From: Lasiosphaeria ovina
Lineage: Eukaryota; Ascomycota; Sordariomycetes; Sordariales; Lasiosphaeriaceae
Direction: 5' to 3'
Length of the DNA: 64,000 nucleotides
Assembly (NCBI GenBank): GCA_033439765.1
Contig: JAULSN010000002.1
Location: 7,068,001-7,132,000 of the forward strand
Position numbers and translations under genes: made by a program. Below are positions 21,310 to 35,400 of this stretch, one piece after another. The notes under the pieces were generated by a model that was not told where the DNA came from, did no database searches, and was given only the letters and a program-made list of their open reading frames with translations. Positions within the stretch are counted from its first letter, which is position 1. Every line of letters starts with the position of its first letter.

Positions 21310-24300
21310 TTTCTTGGCACCGGCAGGTTAGGGGCTCGGTCCAGTTTGCAGCTGCGGCAAGCACGACGAACCAACCTCCGAACCGAGTACTGGATTCCGC
21401 TGCGCAGACCCCTCGTCGATGTGGCCAGATCAAAGAAGGAAGTTCAAAGGTGCTTCTGAGCCTGTCAATTGTCGGTCAGCTTGAATTTGGACCACTGACT
21501 AGGTAGGCGGGGCTGCATGAGCAGCCCTGGGGCCTGGTGACAACAAAGCCCCGGTTTCCCCTGCTGACCCATGTGGGTGAAGCTTGGGAAGCCGGTAGGC
21601 TGGCAACGCTTGGGGCATGGGAAGGCCCTTACTCTCTCGCCGATTTGGCACAAAGCTGCTGCCAGTCAAGTCTCAGCTTTTGCTTTCGGTCCTGTGGGCA
21701 ATGAGATGCGATGTGGTCGATGCAGCTATCCCGAACCTGTTCGTATGGTGAAACGTCAGGAACGTCTGCAATCAGAAGAAGTAGGTATCCGCGAACTGTT
21801 GGTCTGCTGGTGGCATAGGACGCGGCGGGATACAGCGGTAGACAATAAGGCAACAAGAGATTCAAGACAAGACCCAAACACTACGTTTCCAAGTGTTTTG
21901 GTTTGGGGGAAGGAAGTTGGGAAAGGCCAGGCGTGGAAGAACTAAGACGATGGATGCTGTTGGTGAAGACGAAGCTGGGCAGGGAGGCAGAGGATAATGA
22001 CACGGACCAGCAGCTTGCATTTCTTAGGAGGGTTGGTGTCTTGCCGAGACGGCCGTCAGAGACCGGGAAAGGAATGATGCTGTTTGAGACCTGGAGAGGC
22101 GCATCAGCCGGCAGACGAGACGCGTATCGCCAGTTTCCCCGCCTTAGTTGGGCCTTCACACCCTCTCCAGCCAACACCAACCTTTGGTGCGTCTCGTCTT
22201 GCGAAGGAGATAAACACCGAAAAGTGGAGGGCTTCGTCCTAGTCCTGCCCTCTCTGCTCGTCGTCCCCGATTCTGGTCTCTTGATCTTGTCGAGACCGCA
22301 GGTGACAACCTCCGGCAGAAGGGTAGGATATAGCGCGGGGCAAGCAGGGATTGCAACTGATCCGGCCGTTGAATGCAAGATCATTGTCTCTCAGGCGACG
22401 CGGATCATGCAGAGGGACATTGGAGGGTGGAGGGGCGGACCCCAATGGGGGTGGTGTCAGGCTGCAAGGATGGACAACGGTTTTTCGGCGGGAGCCAGGA
22501 GTCTCAGGACGGAAGAGCCCCAACAGTCTCCAGCGTTTGCTGGTAGGCTCTGACGACGCAGGCGAGCCAGGGGAAGGAGGGAAGTGCTGGAGTCCGCCAT
22601 GGGCCGCGCAGCGATCGACGGCAGGGGCGCGGGCTCGGACCAGCCAAGATATGCTTGACAGAGCAAAAAGAAAAAAATACCGATACGATGCGAAGGCCAG
22701 ACCAGGAAAAGCAGAAGGTGGATGGGATGGGATGCTTAAGACAGGGATGACAACAAGCGGGTATGTGGGTGTTAGGGATGTCACTTACAGGGTGGGTGTG
22801 GGTGGTGTAAGTGAACGGGGTGGCTTTCCAGATTGTAACGAGAGACACCCGTGGGGTGTGCACAGGAGCCGTCGGGGAACTGGGAAGGGGTGGCGGGCCT
22901 GCCGAATGAACGCGCTGGGAATGGTCGCTTTTGGAGAGGAAAAATTCTCTGTGCAGGGGGCGGCCTGCGAAAGCCCTGTCAGCGGCAGCTACTATTGGAC
23001 GAACAGCAGACGGCGCCTGAAAGGCCTGCACTCACAGGGGGGGAAGAGATCTCCCTCCACGAATCTTGGATCCCAGATCAGCTGCGCAACAGGCCAACAG
23101 CAGGCAGCGCAACCCCAACGCCTGTCCTGACCCCTGTGATCGAAAATGTGACCTCTGCTCGTCGTCCGGCACTTCCACGGCCCTCAGTCAAGCCGCTGGC
23201 GGCGATCCGTCGGATCCTGGCCGCCTGTCGCCCTGGGAAGCTCGGGCAAATACGGAATGCCGGTCGCAGATCAGCCGACACGCAGCAGCCAAGACAGCTC
23301 TCCACTGAAGGGTATGGTTCGTAGCGGATGTGCAAGGCCAAGCATGCAGCAGCAGCGCGGTGCAAAAGCTGTGGTATTCTGCCACCTGACTGGTCAGAAC
23401 GTTGCCACCGTGATGTGTTATCCAACAAGAGCTAGGCATGGTATGGTCGGATACATCGCGGGACTACCGCAGCAATGCACCGGGAAGGAAGGAGGATAAG
23501 AGAGCTTCTTCTGCGTGAGCCGTCCGTCCTAGTCCATGCGGCCAGGCTTGGGAACGTCTTTCATAGATACCGGTTATCCCAGCTGACAGTTACGTCTTGA
23601 GAGGCCGTCGAAGCCCCTGCACCAGCCGCGCGTGTAATGGCGCACGGCCTGCCGCCTGCCTGTCTGGCCGCCGCTCATTCTCTCTGCATTTTCTCCTGGG
23701 CTGGCGCGCCTTGCATCTAATAGCTCGGATGTTGGCGGCTGATGGGGCTGCTAAAGCGCTCAAGGGTTGGGGCTTTGGCTTCCGGGCGGGAGCTAGGAGC
23801 TGGGACTCGAGCTACCTACCCGCCGCCACCTTGACAAGTGCAGCTGAGGAGAGGTGTGTGAAGGCATGGAACTTCGTAATGAAACCGGAGCTCACCAACC
23901 GCAAAATGCCACGGAATCTTCTCAAACTTCTCAGGCCTCTCTTGTTGTCCTGTTTTCCGACAATTAAGACGGCCACTGCCACCTAGAAGCAGCTGCAGCT
24001 GTTTATCTCGCTTGGTGCTTGGTGCTTTCGACGCGCATCGTCCGTGCAGGTGCAGTGGAGAGGAAGTTGTCTGTCCGTGCTGGGTGAGGCCGGGGAAGGT
24101 CGTTGTTGGTGGACTTCGCTGCTGTCTCGGTCCTGGGAAGGGAAGAGAAGGACGCTCGGAAACAATAGGCAAGGTCTAACACCTCGTCTGGTCTTGGAGA
24201 GTTGACTACCGTAGGCGCGTTTCTCGACAGAGCGTAACGGAGTCCTCGAAGCGAAGTTTCCGTAGAGGTCGAGCAAGAAAGAATGAAGGATCCGGGGCCA

Positions 24301-25436
24301 AGGCAAGACAAAGTGAGAGCTTGTCTGTACCTATTGTAGTTTGTATATATGGATGCTCGGATGCACACAGTCGGGGTCGGTCTCGAGCGCTAGGCAAGGA
24401 AGGTACGGATACCTGGAGATTGAGGTTTTGATGGGTGAGGTGAAGGCAGGTCGAGACTACTCCGACCGTCTTAGAGACGCAGACGCGCGAGCGCATCACA
24501 GCATATACATTGACAACCGGAATCCAGAGGCCAAGCTGTCGTCGTCAGGGAGCCGGGTTTCCACCTTCCAGGTTGTTCTCGGCCAAAGGCAGCCACGGTT
24601 GCAGAGAACTTACAGCCGCGTCCGGTACCTCGATTGACCAAGCGGGTGTGGGAAGGTGCAGGCCGTCAGTCGGTATTGTCAAAGTACCTTCCGTAAATCT
24701 TGCGGAAGCCATCACGGACGCCTGTTCCTGGGCGCGCATGTTTCTCCCAGGGATCCAGCATCATGGGAGGAGGGAAAGGTGCAAAGCTGCAGATGCCTGC
24801 TGGGAATCGAGGATGGTGTGGTTAAACAGAGAATATTGCTTTGTGGCAGATACGGACGTAGTCGCCGTTGATGGCAAGCCGGCGACGATACACAGGCAGG
24901 CAAGCGCTGGCCCCCACTCGCTCCTCCCACTGTCGGTCGCCCACTGAAGAGAGTGGAGAAGCAACCTTCAGTGCTGTATGTACATACTATAGATAGGCGT
25001 ACTAGCCTCGGAGGCCAGGGTTCAGGGGTCCCCGATGACGGGCAATCTTGATCGAGCCCGAGCCCGGCGTCGGCCAGCCCAGTACTCCCGGCAACCATGG
25101 TAAAATCGCGCCTTGCTGCTGTGCATCGCGAGGGTGCTTGCCTGACATGAAATCTCGTCAAGTTGTCAGTCGCTGCGCTGCGGTTTTTGTGCGGGCTGGC
25201 ACTCTGCTCTGACAATTTCCAAATGCAATTGCCCTGCCCGAGCCTGGTGGATGCATATCGCCGAAGGGGGAAAGTGCAAGCGGTGTGTGCGTGTGCAGTG
25301 GCCCTCCAGCTGGTACATACGGATACGGTTGAAGGAGGGAAGGCGGGCCCATGACGGGAAATACAGAATAAATGCACTTTGAGCTGTACAGTACTCTCCG
25401 ATTTTCAGTGCTGCATGCCCGGGTGTCTGTGGTTAT

Positions 25437-25495
25437 GTACGAAGTACCTTACTTCGTAAGGATGCGCCTTAGTATTCGTATGGACAATACGAATA
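25437..25495. repeat. two adjacent short hairpins
   Basis: TACGAAGTA (25438-25446) pairs with TACTTCGTA (25450-25458) across a 3-base loop. TATTCGTAT (25473-25481) pairs with ATACGAATA (25487-25495) across a 5-base loop. Both stems are 9 perfect pairs. Confidence 0.7.
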
Positions 25496-26656
25496 TGACT
25501 CGACAGCCATAGCGCTATTTGTAGGAGGTCTCTTAAGTGTCGCGCTTTGGAAAACACTCGGAATCCAACGATAGACGGAATTGGATTGCTTGAACCTTCA
25601 AGGTTTTTTGGACGCCTTCAGCTGAATGAAGTTGCTGGTTCCAATTGGCTGCCCGCTGCTTTGCTCGCGCCTTCAACTCTGTAAAATTGCTCGCAACAGC
25701 CCACTGGCTGGCGTTCCCGAGCTCGAGGTGCCCCATTATGGCCGGAGGTGAGCTCGCACCTACCTCCCGACCCGCGACTTATTTCCAGTTCGCATTGCCC
25801 TGTCTACACCAGTGCAACAACGCGACAGAAATCTCATTGAGTCAACCTTTCTTGCCCATAACGCCGGCATTCTAGACCTCCTGTCCGTCGAATATCCAGC
25901 AATTTTGACGACGAGTGCAGGCATGCATGTATTGTACGGACATACACAGCGCATTGTTGCGGCGTCCCCGACGCAACGGGATGTAATTAAATGCAATGGC
26001 CAAGACAGACGCTCTTTCCTTTGCTCCGGACATATGGAAGTATCCGTACGAAGTACTTCTCAGCTCGACTGGTCGGGAATCCAGACGCTCGCCTCGCCTC
26101 GACTTGCATCGCCGGCAATATCCAGGTAGCCACGAAGTAAATGCAGCTGGATTGCCCCTCTCTACCTGCAGGCGTACTGGAAAGCTGTCGTCGAAATAAT
26201 TGCCACGACAAGGAGTACTGTACGGCCGTACGAGCACGGGCAAGCTGCTTCACTTAGCTCCCAATCTTGACGGCTCCCCGCCATCTGCGCCCACCTTCAA
26301 GGATGGAGCTTCTCGTCAAAATGTTAGGTAGCGGCATGCGCGCGCACTCTCAGTCTCGCCCATTCCGGTTTTCGTGTCACAGCGCCGCTCCTCACTCTCT
26401 GTGTCGTGGCCAGCCTCGCACAAGCCCGTGGGGAGTCGACCTGTAGGCCAGTCGGGGCTGCTGCACAATCTGCAATCTCAATCTCACCATGTCGGGACCG
26501 TTCTCTGGTGCGTGCTCCCCGAGCCAGCCTGCGATTTCCGGCGATAATGACAGCCTGCTGTTCTGAATGGTAAAAATGCATACATACCATGGTACGGATA
26601 TTCGGGCACGGTACGGAGTACTTTGTATATTGCCTACGAATGCATCCGTATGTTTG

Positions 26657-26687
26657 TACATACATGGTACATACATGGTACATATAG
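26657..26687. repeat. 11-base tandem repeat, 2.8 copies
   Basis: The unit TACATACATGG occurs at 26657-26667 and 26668-26678, followed by a partial third copy to 26687. Confidence 0.8.
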
Positions 26688-29600
26688 TACGGAGCTCCTC
26701 CCTGGTACCAAACCCGTCTGGCTGGGCAGGTGAAGTATTCGTACACCGAGGTCAGATCGAGGCAGTCAATCCCGGCACCGCAGATGTCGTGCCCCCTTTT
26801 CCAGCCAGCCGAGGACGGGAGTCTAAAGACACCTAGGTTCAACTTGCCAAGTCCCCAAACATTCTCCTCCTAAAGCATCACCTACGGCAAAGGAGCGAGC
26901 CGTCAACTGGAGCTCAAAGTTTTACGCCTTGGATTGGCAGTCAGGCGGGTGTCAAGATACTCTGCGGTAAAAGCGCTTGACGACCCGAAGCTGCGGTACG
27001 AGCTGGATGCCTCATGCTGAGCGATGCTTGTGGCACGGGGGGCTCAAGCGGGGAAGAGTGAGTCGACGCTCAGGGTTGACCTTTCAGCCATTGCACCATT
27101 GCACGGCACTACCTTCCTGCAGGCAGTTAACATTAGCTCTCGGTCTGAGCCGAGAAAGGCTTCCATCTTTGGAGCAGCTCCAACCTCAATTGGAAGCCGA
27201 GGTATGTGCAGGGCAGTCAGTACCATCCCATTGCGGCCCGAGGATCTGGTTCTGGGCGGTCCAAGTTCCCGCACTGCATGCACGGGAGACAGGGACTCAA
27301 AACCCCTGCCCCCATCGCTCCTCCGCCATAACAAACCGGCCGGATAATTACCCAACCTTGATCACCTCACTCCTTCGCAAACGACCCTTCAACCGACGAC
27401 CAAGCCTGTTCCGTGTCGGGAAATAGGCGCATGCATTGCCATACGGCCACAAGGGCCGCATTGGACTCGGGTGACAAACAGAGAACTTGTTGAGACAACT
27501 TGCTCCCCCTTCAGATCATGCGCGATTGCTACAATTGTTTTCCCCTTGCTAGCAAATTTATCGTTGTGCTGGGTCTACTATACATTTTCCGCAGCCCTTC
27601 ATAGACCTCGTCAGGGATTGTGCCTCTTGTTGTATTTCGACATTAAGTTGCAACATACTCGCCTATGGCTCCCAGCATGGATTCACCTTCTGAGACGGGC
27701 TACAAGGACATGTTCTCACCCTTCCCCCACTGATTCAGATCACATGTCTTCTCTGGTATGGCTAGCCTATCCTTAAAAATATTTCAGCGACGTCCATGTG
27801 GGAGCTACATTCACGTAATCGCATCGCATCTGGACGACGCTCGAGCATGAGGGAACGCTCACCTAATATCGGAAATATCATTTCATTGCAAACGAGTCTT
27901 CCAGTCAGTAGGGGAGGTTTCAGCAATTTACCTCACAACGCCCATGGCTTTTACGTATCACGGGTAAGCAGGCACGGACATGCCAGTTCTGCCCACTGGC
28001 AACGGCTGGAAAAAAAAACACATCAACGGCCGTACCATAACACAAGCTTCAGCCCGGCATCTCGAGTTCCACGAAAAACGCACTGGGACGAGCCCAGAAT
28101 TTTCCCCTAGTCTTTTGTTTTTCAGCAACCGCTGTCATTGTCCGAAGACATTTCTGGGAGCCGCCCTATCTGCTCTGCCAAGAATATTCGCCCCAGATTC
28201 CGAACGAACTGATCGACACCAAATGGCTGTGGTACGTTCTCATCCCGGTGCACCAGTCGGGGATGGTCTAGGCTCTGCCCCGTGAAACGGGGTTGGACAA
28301 CCGACGGTCGGAATCCCATATCCCACACGCATCTCGATGTCTCTTCTGCCAAGTAATCCTGGTCGGATTAGGAGAAAATGTGTCTTGTGCCTTGGTGGAC
28401 GGGCTAGCGCAATCCTTCCACAACCCGTGGCAGACGCTTCGGCTCCTGCTGCTCTCACCTGCAGGCAGCCGCACGCCGGTGTTGACTTCTCCCTCGATCC
28501 TGCAGCGATGCGAGCACTCTAAATGGCGGGGAGCCACTGAGCTTTCTGTGTGATGTGTAGCCTTACGCCCGTAACATGCAAGAGAACGACTAGGCAGCTT
28601 TGCTGCGGCATCAACAAGATGGAGTTCCTTCTTCACTCAGCATATGCACCGAGGCTGGGAGCCCTTACAATAAGTGGCCCTTCCGGTGTCCAAAGCCAGG
28701 CACAGCGCTATCATCATGTGTACCGGACGGCGTAATGGCCATGATGGCTAGTTGGATTAACTCGACAGATCATGGCGCAGGATAGCATTTCCTTCGAAAA
28801 CGGAGGAGAGGGACGAATACAAGCACATGGTTCCCTGGCATCTGGGGTACGGAATCTCTCGCGCCACTGACACGAGCTACGGTGTGCTCGCTCATCGTGT
28901 TCACCGGCACCACGCATGAACAAGCCATGCTGGCTCGCGCCTGGTTGAACGATGCGGTTTGTGGCAGACATTGAAACACCTGACTAGGGTTCGATGCATT
29001 TCGCCATCCGACAGGGCCGAGGTGTTCGAGTGCCAGATCTCAGACAGAGCTGGGAAGTGCGGGGCAAACGATACAGTACCACTACGCTATTCCCATCCTC
29101 GTGCTGGACGGATAGATTAATTAATGGAGATCACTTCTGGCACTGATCCAGTAATTAGTTCACGATATCTGATGACGGGTAAACGGAGCTCATACACGTG
29201 CCCGCGATGTAAATTGCCTCAGGATGAGGCAAAGGCAGAGTGCCACACCTTATCCCCACTCAGTAAGCATGGATCTCAGTAACAAAATCGATCCAGGGAA
29301 ACCATGCTGGCGACTTTGTGTGGGTGGCTTGGCGCGCCTCGTTTCGGGTTTTCAACATGGAGAGGAAACAGGGAGCTCGAGATGCCCGAGGCGAAGGCTT
29401 ACCACACCACACCAGGTTGAAAACCCTAGCCCATCGCTCGCCCCACGCTCAATGGCTCGGGCACGCAGCCAAATTCAATCAACGAGACGACGACATGGGA
29501 GTTGTCACATGGCGGCAAATTAGCGGCAACGGCTTGGGGCCGACGAGCAAACGAACTGCCAAAGGGGCGGCAGACTCGGCACCACGGTCGCCGGGGCGGC

Positions 29601-32383
29601 AAACCCCAGCCAGTCCCGCCCATTCAATCATAACCACAGAGTTGGGACCTCGCTGGAACCCACGGGCGTGATCATGCTCGTTTCCGTGGCTCGCTCGCCG
29701 GATAAGCAGATATCCGTTGTTGGGCCCCCTCCGGCCAAGATGAATGGGCTAGCCTTCCGGCGAAGTACATGATCCTGATGCAAACGCCCTCTCCTCCACC
29801 GGAACGTCAGAGATTCGGCGCACCTGCGTCTGTGGGAACCTCGGACCATGCCAATAATACTGTGGAGCGAATCGAGACAGGGCCGCCCTCATGCTGGCCT
29901 CATGTAACGTCTTACAGTCATGCGAGATTAAGAGGTCTACAAGACGACGACATGCTCTTCAGCCATGTCACGGCCGCACGGCCTCAACTTCTGGTGACCA
30001 CTTGGCACATAATTGCTGTTGAACAAGCCGGCGGCTGCTCCGCAACTTAAATGCGAATACTAATCTCGGAGATTTCGTGGTTCTTGCACGAAGCCCCGTC
30101 TGTCCCGTTTGTCGGCCCCAAGTCCACAGTCCCCGGTCCCTGGTCCCCGCCTGGCTCTGGGTCGAGGCGTTCGCAGTGAACGAACAGGGCGGGATCTTCC
30201 CGACGGAGAAAATGGGCAAGTGCTGGAAGACGCCAACACACGTGGATTCCCGATGCAACTACGGGCTCAGTTGGCATTCCGAAGCTCGTCTTGATACCGG
30301 AACCACACATGAGCGGACTGCTGGGGAGGCTCCGACAACGCTTGCTCCACTTCAACGTTCGAGGCAAGGATCCTCCCGCCCGTCCCGCAGGCGACCGGTT
30401 TGCAGCACAAGGTCGTTTCGGTGCCGAGGGTGGTCCGTGATTGGCAAGATCCCGCCAGTTCAGGAAGGCGCTCACGCCTAGGGCCGAGGGCGGACGTGGG
30501 AAAGGGGGCCGGGGGCCCGTCACCGCACACCAAGGAGACCAACATCTCTCCCCTCATCTGCTATCTGAGATCCTTTTGGCGGCAAATTAAAAGCCATGTG
30601 TCCCAGCGCAAGAGCAGCACGCACGTATCGTACGTATTCAGTCGTACACGCACCAGTCACTAGGAAGGGGCCTGTGCAAAGATTTGAGTTGCAGCAGCCA
30701 CCTGTCTCTCCGATTTTCCTCTTTGGGCCTGGCTGGTTGGTCTTCATTTCCCAAACGGGCGCCGCCCACTCGCGTTTTCGCTCCAGCCACCGACCACTAT
30801 TGGCCGAATGGCCCAATCCGTGCAGAGGCGCCTGTATGCCCAACTGGCGCTGATCACCCAAGCAAAAACCTTTCGCTTTCTCCGTCCGGACTTGACCGCC
30901 AATAATCATGCTGGCGGCTGCTGTTGCTGCTGCCAACGTTCATTCCTTCTTCCGTTTTTAGGGGAGCGCCTAGTTTTCCTTTCTTTTTTTCCCCTCCTCG
31001 TCCCTCTTTTCTCCTCGTTTCACCTCTCCCTCCGTAATTGCACTTGGGAAGCCGGTCCGCGTCGGGGTGTGAAGCTATCAAAGCCAAGGTAGTGAAGCTC
31101 GGCTTGGCCTGCATTGATCGCCGACTAGGAATGGACACGCCAGACCGCTTCAAGCAAGGCGCGGCCTGCTGTCTCCGATCCTAGCGTCTGATTTCAGCCC
31201 TCTGCGACCGGGAGGAGGCGCCGTGCCAAAAACCCAGCTGGTGTGGTTTTTTTGTCCCCTCCCGCCACCGCTTGGTCGGCCAAGGTGGACTGAGCTTCAT
31301 GAGTGCCTGCTGCCAGCCAGCCCGACGCCGGTGAAGTCGGCCAAACTTGCTTGCCGGACAGATTCCCACCAGCTCTTGCCCCATGCAATCGGCCGGGTCA
31401 TCCTTTTGTGCTCTTCCGAAGCTTGACGTCTCTGGTGAGAATAGATTTTCAAACCTTAAGTTGACTTCGAGAGTGCATCGATGGACAGCCCTCGAAGGCA
31501 ATCTGCTTGCCATCCTAGCATATGCCTGCCCGGATGTTCGGTTCGGATTAATAATCGAGAGCGCTTGGGAAGAAAATAGCCGCCTACCTGTTCGTTCCCT
31601 CCCTTTGGGTTCAAGCACTTGAGGTTTCTTGGCCGTGTCGTGATTCTTTCGGCGGCTAATACCGTGAGCGCTGTCACGGACATGGCGGCTTTCTCTCCGC
31701 CCCGGCGCCCCTCCCGTACTGAGACCTTTCTGGTTCTTGTCTTGGTGCCTGCCAACATTGCAGGTGGTGTTTGCTGAGCCACTAGCAACACCTTTCAAAC
31801 TGCTGGAAAGTCGTCCCGAGAAGTATTAGTTCCCGATCGTGCAGGCCAGCAGCCACGAAACATGAAGCCGTATCCTGCTGGCAGGACAAGAATGTCCTAT
31901 TGATGCAGTGGCCGCCAAGTCAGAGTGATGGCTCAGGACAGTGCAGCGGGCAAGCATGGCGTCTCAGTGACCACGGAGCTAGGGAGTGAAAGGTTTGCAG
32001 CCGCCTTTGGACATGTTTCTGAGGACCATTTGTTTCAGTCCTCATTTGACCTTTTTCTTCTCCTTTGTTTCTCTATTTTCCTTTTTATTTTCTAAAAGGG
32101 TTCTATCCTGCTCTGAGAACCTGCAGCGTGTTGAGAGCCTACAAAGACAAAAGCGATGGGTGAATGCAGCTGGAAGAGCACTGAAAAAATCGTGTTGCTG
32201 CACGCGCGTCACCTTTCAGCTTAGCAGGGTGCTCAGAAAGCGAAAGGCCCCCCCCTTTCCAACACACCAACCAGTCGGCGGCTCCTATCAGACCGAAAAA
32301 GAAAAGAAAATAAGACCGGCGCCATACGATTCTAGGCAAAGTCTGGCTTGGCGATCTCTTGCAGATCGTTTCTTTTTTATCCC

Positions 32384-32408
32384 TTTTTTTTTTTTTTTTT
32401 TTTTTTTT
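32384..32408. repeat. T25 homopolymer
   Basis: Twenty-five consecutive T residues followed by AC7, inside a pyrimidine-rich stretch. It lies within a 281-codon ORF that owes its Phe run to this tract and was not accepted as a gene. Confidence 0.9.
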
Positions 32409-35400
32409 ACCCCCCCGGTCTCCGAAGAGCCCCCGCTTTCTCTCAACCCCAACCCCGACATTGGGTGCTCCGTGCTCCCTTTCACTCCCCTGCTTGTCTA
32501 CGCCACGGCTGATCTACGCCCCCAGATGATTTGTGACTGCTCGTGCCTTTTTTGTTCAATTTCTCTAGAATGCTGCGGCCTCCTATGTGCACCGGGTGCT
32601 GCAGCCTGCAGCCTGTGTTGCAAAAAAAAGTTTTTGCTTTTCGCTTCCTTTCTTCTTGTGCTTGGCATAGCGCGATGCGCAGGGGCTTGCATCCGGGCAA
32701 GTTTGGACTTGCTCGATACGAAGTACGGGATACTCTTTCAGGATGGAGCTTCTTCTGTGCCAATTATTTCCCCTTTCGCCGGTCCGCAGGCATCTTTTCG
32801 TTTCCCCGGACGGCAGGCACTCGTCCGGTAGACACACGCCCTCCCCCGCCGCAGGGCCGCTGCGCGAGAAAGCCGTTTCTCCGTGTCAGACAGATTTGCA
32901 AATGCGGCCCTTGGAAGAGGAAGGGCCGGCAGGATGTACATGTACGGGGGGGCGCTAGACTTTCGTGACTTACTCTAAACAAGGAGCCAACGGACATTTG
33001 AATGCCAGCTGGTCCACTCACGCTGCCCGCCCTATCGGGGGGCAGACACTCGAGACAGGCCATGACTCGCCGTTGGGGTGCCGTCCGCTGTGTCTTGTCC
33101 ACTGCCCAGGCTCTTTCTCTCTTCTTTTGCACTGCCAGTCTGCCGCGAGCACCAACACAGAGGGACCACGGCCAGCTCTTGGATGTGTGAAGCTGCATGC
33201 TGCGCAACAATTCCTACCATCACACGTAGCTGGCTTCCTTTTTTCGTTGAACCGTTCGGGCTCGGGTGAAATTTCTCAACGTATCGACTGCAGTGCCCGT
33301 CGAGAGGCCAGAGATACGTATCCAGTCTCGCTGCATGTGAGTTTTTCCCCGGCCAAGCCGTCCGGGCGACGATCACCCCCAAAAAGAAGTGGCATTTTGA
33401 TGTCTCGTGCACCTTCCTGGCCAACAATTCCTGTCTTGTCCGTCCACGAAACAACCCCACCGCACCCCCTTCCCCCCCTCCAGAGGCATTCGTCACACCG
33501 TTGGGAAAGGACTGAGACCTTTTGGGCTCACCCTCGCTGCCCTCAGCGTGCTCCCCCGCCATTGCTGCCTGCCTCTGCCGCCCGCCCGCCGCCAGCCCTG
33601 TCGAGGGACTGGGGAGCAAAAGCCCGGCCTAGCTACCTGCCTCCCCCACTGCCCCATGCCCAGTGGCTCGCTCGGCGCCCCTATCCGGCCGTCGGCAGCA
33701 CTCTTGCCTGACCGGACAGCCCCTCCTCCACTCTGCCCAGACCGCACTGCTGGATTAGGTAGGTACGTACTAGCCTGTCCCAACGGCGCGCGCCGGTGGC
33801 GTGCGTGTGACGGCGGAGGTTTCCGGTTGTGACGTGCAAGAAAGGCAGGCACGAACAGCATTTTGTTGTCGATCACTAATTAAAAGAAACCAAAATGGCA
33901 TGATCTGTTTCTTGTGGCTGCTGCTGCTGCTGCTTGTTCTGCTCTGTTCTGTTCTGTTTGAGACCTGGATCTCAGAACCCGCACGCCAGCCGCCCAGGAA
34001 TCGGCCCGTGCCCCTATTCCGGCATTCCTCTCCTTCCGTCTGTCTCCCTTATCCGTGCGTGTCTGAGTTTTGGGGCGGCGGTTCTGCGAACTGTGTTTTT
34101 TTGTTTTTTTGCCGGCGGGTTGGGGGGTCGGTGTGGTGTCTGGAATTTGTGTGTCAGACAGAGGGGAGAGACTGGACTGAGTCGGTCGGGGTCTTTCTGG
34201 AAAGTGGGTTTAATGGCGTTCTTTGTCGCGGAGTGAGTGCGTCCTTGTCTTCCCAGCTAGAGGTGAGGTTCTTGTTTCTCGCAGAGGGCGGGCGAGACGA
34301 GACTTGAAGAGGGAGACAGGTGTGAGAACCACCTGGGACTGAACTTAACACGCGCTTTTTTTTGGGAGGTGAGTCTTTGCGGGGTTCTGGTTTCGAACGC
34401 CCGGATTTTACCTCTTGTTGTCTGGCTTCGACTGTTTTGGACCCTGTCTCTCTGTCGGCTGCTTGGAATTGCGGAGGAAATATGAGAGACAAAGCCCTGC
34501 GCCTCCGTTACTTGTGTGTTTAATATCCCTTAAGATCTCTCGTTACTAGTTAGGCGACTTGCTTTCAATGCCACAAATAACAATAATTCGATAGTAGAAT
34601 GGTTGGGATCATTTTCAAGCTGCATGTATTTAGTAGTTCTAGTTATTTGCATCTGATCTAGAACTCTTCGTAATCCTTCACCTGGGTCTATCCCTAATGA
34701 AACTAGGTCCGAAGGCCTTTAGCCTCTGGCGAATTAGGACTTTACGTGCCGTAATAATCACCTTGGGGCGGCGGTGTCGGCTCCCATTTCAATTTGGTGA
34801 TAAATCTAACTTGTGGAAGTCGCTCCTAGAGGAGAGAAAAGAATTAAATACCTATAGACCTTGGAAGGGGCTCTAGGGTATTTGTTAGTCGTTCGCTGAT
34901 TAAATGCGTGTCTATAACACTCTAACCGCCTTTAGTCTCGATGATATCCGTTATGAGAACATCAAGATTTGTGAGAAATACGTTTTTACACCAAAATTTA
35001 ATAACATTTGTTTTAGAGAGTGTATCGTTTAGACTGTTGAACTTTCTCACTAATGGTAAGCTTATATTTTGAAGTCTTTCCCTGTGAAAGAAGGAATACC
35101 TATTACACATCTGAATCGGACCTAAAACAAGGTCAACCTATCCAACGCCCATCATCGCAGCCGAACCAAACAACCCTCCCTAGTACTCTCCAGCCCTCAG
35201 CCTAAGGCAGGCGTCAAAACTAGTGCCAGTGTTTGTCCCTGAAGCTTGGTGAAGAACGAGCCCGTAACAAAGCATGCCAGACTCGGTCTCTCGGTCCACA
35301 GAGTCCAGCAACTGCTGTAAATTTCCCGCCAAGCTTCCACCATGCAAGAAAATAGGCCTTTAAACCAGGCTCGGTACCAACGCGATTGAGAACATGCTAT

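Noticed and set aside
22351..23130. 259-codon ORF on the + strand
   Set aside because: Gly/Arg/Ser-rich, no family, no splice context, overlapped by equally long - strand ORFs.
27281..27320. B-box-like GGTTTTGAGTCCC on the - strand
   Set aside because: No A box, no acceptor-stem pairing and no anticodon loop could be placed upstream.
31986..32831. 281-codon ORF on the + strand with many Phe and Cys
   Set aside because: Its composition comes from T-rich tracts including T25; no signal peptide or domain, and frame continuity is explained by low stop density in pyrimidine-rich DNA.
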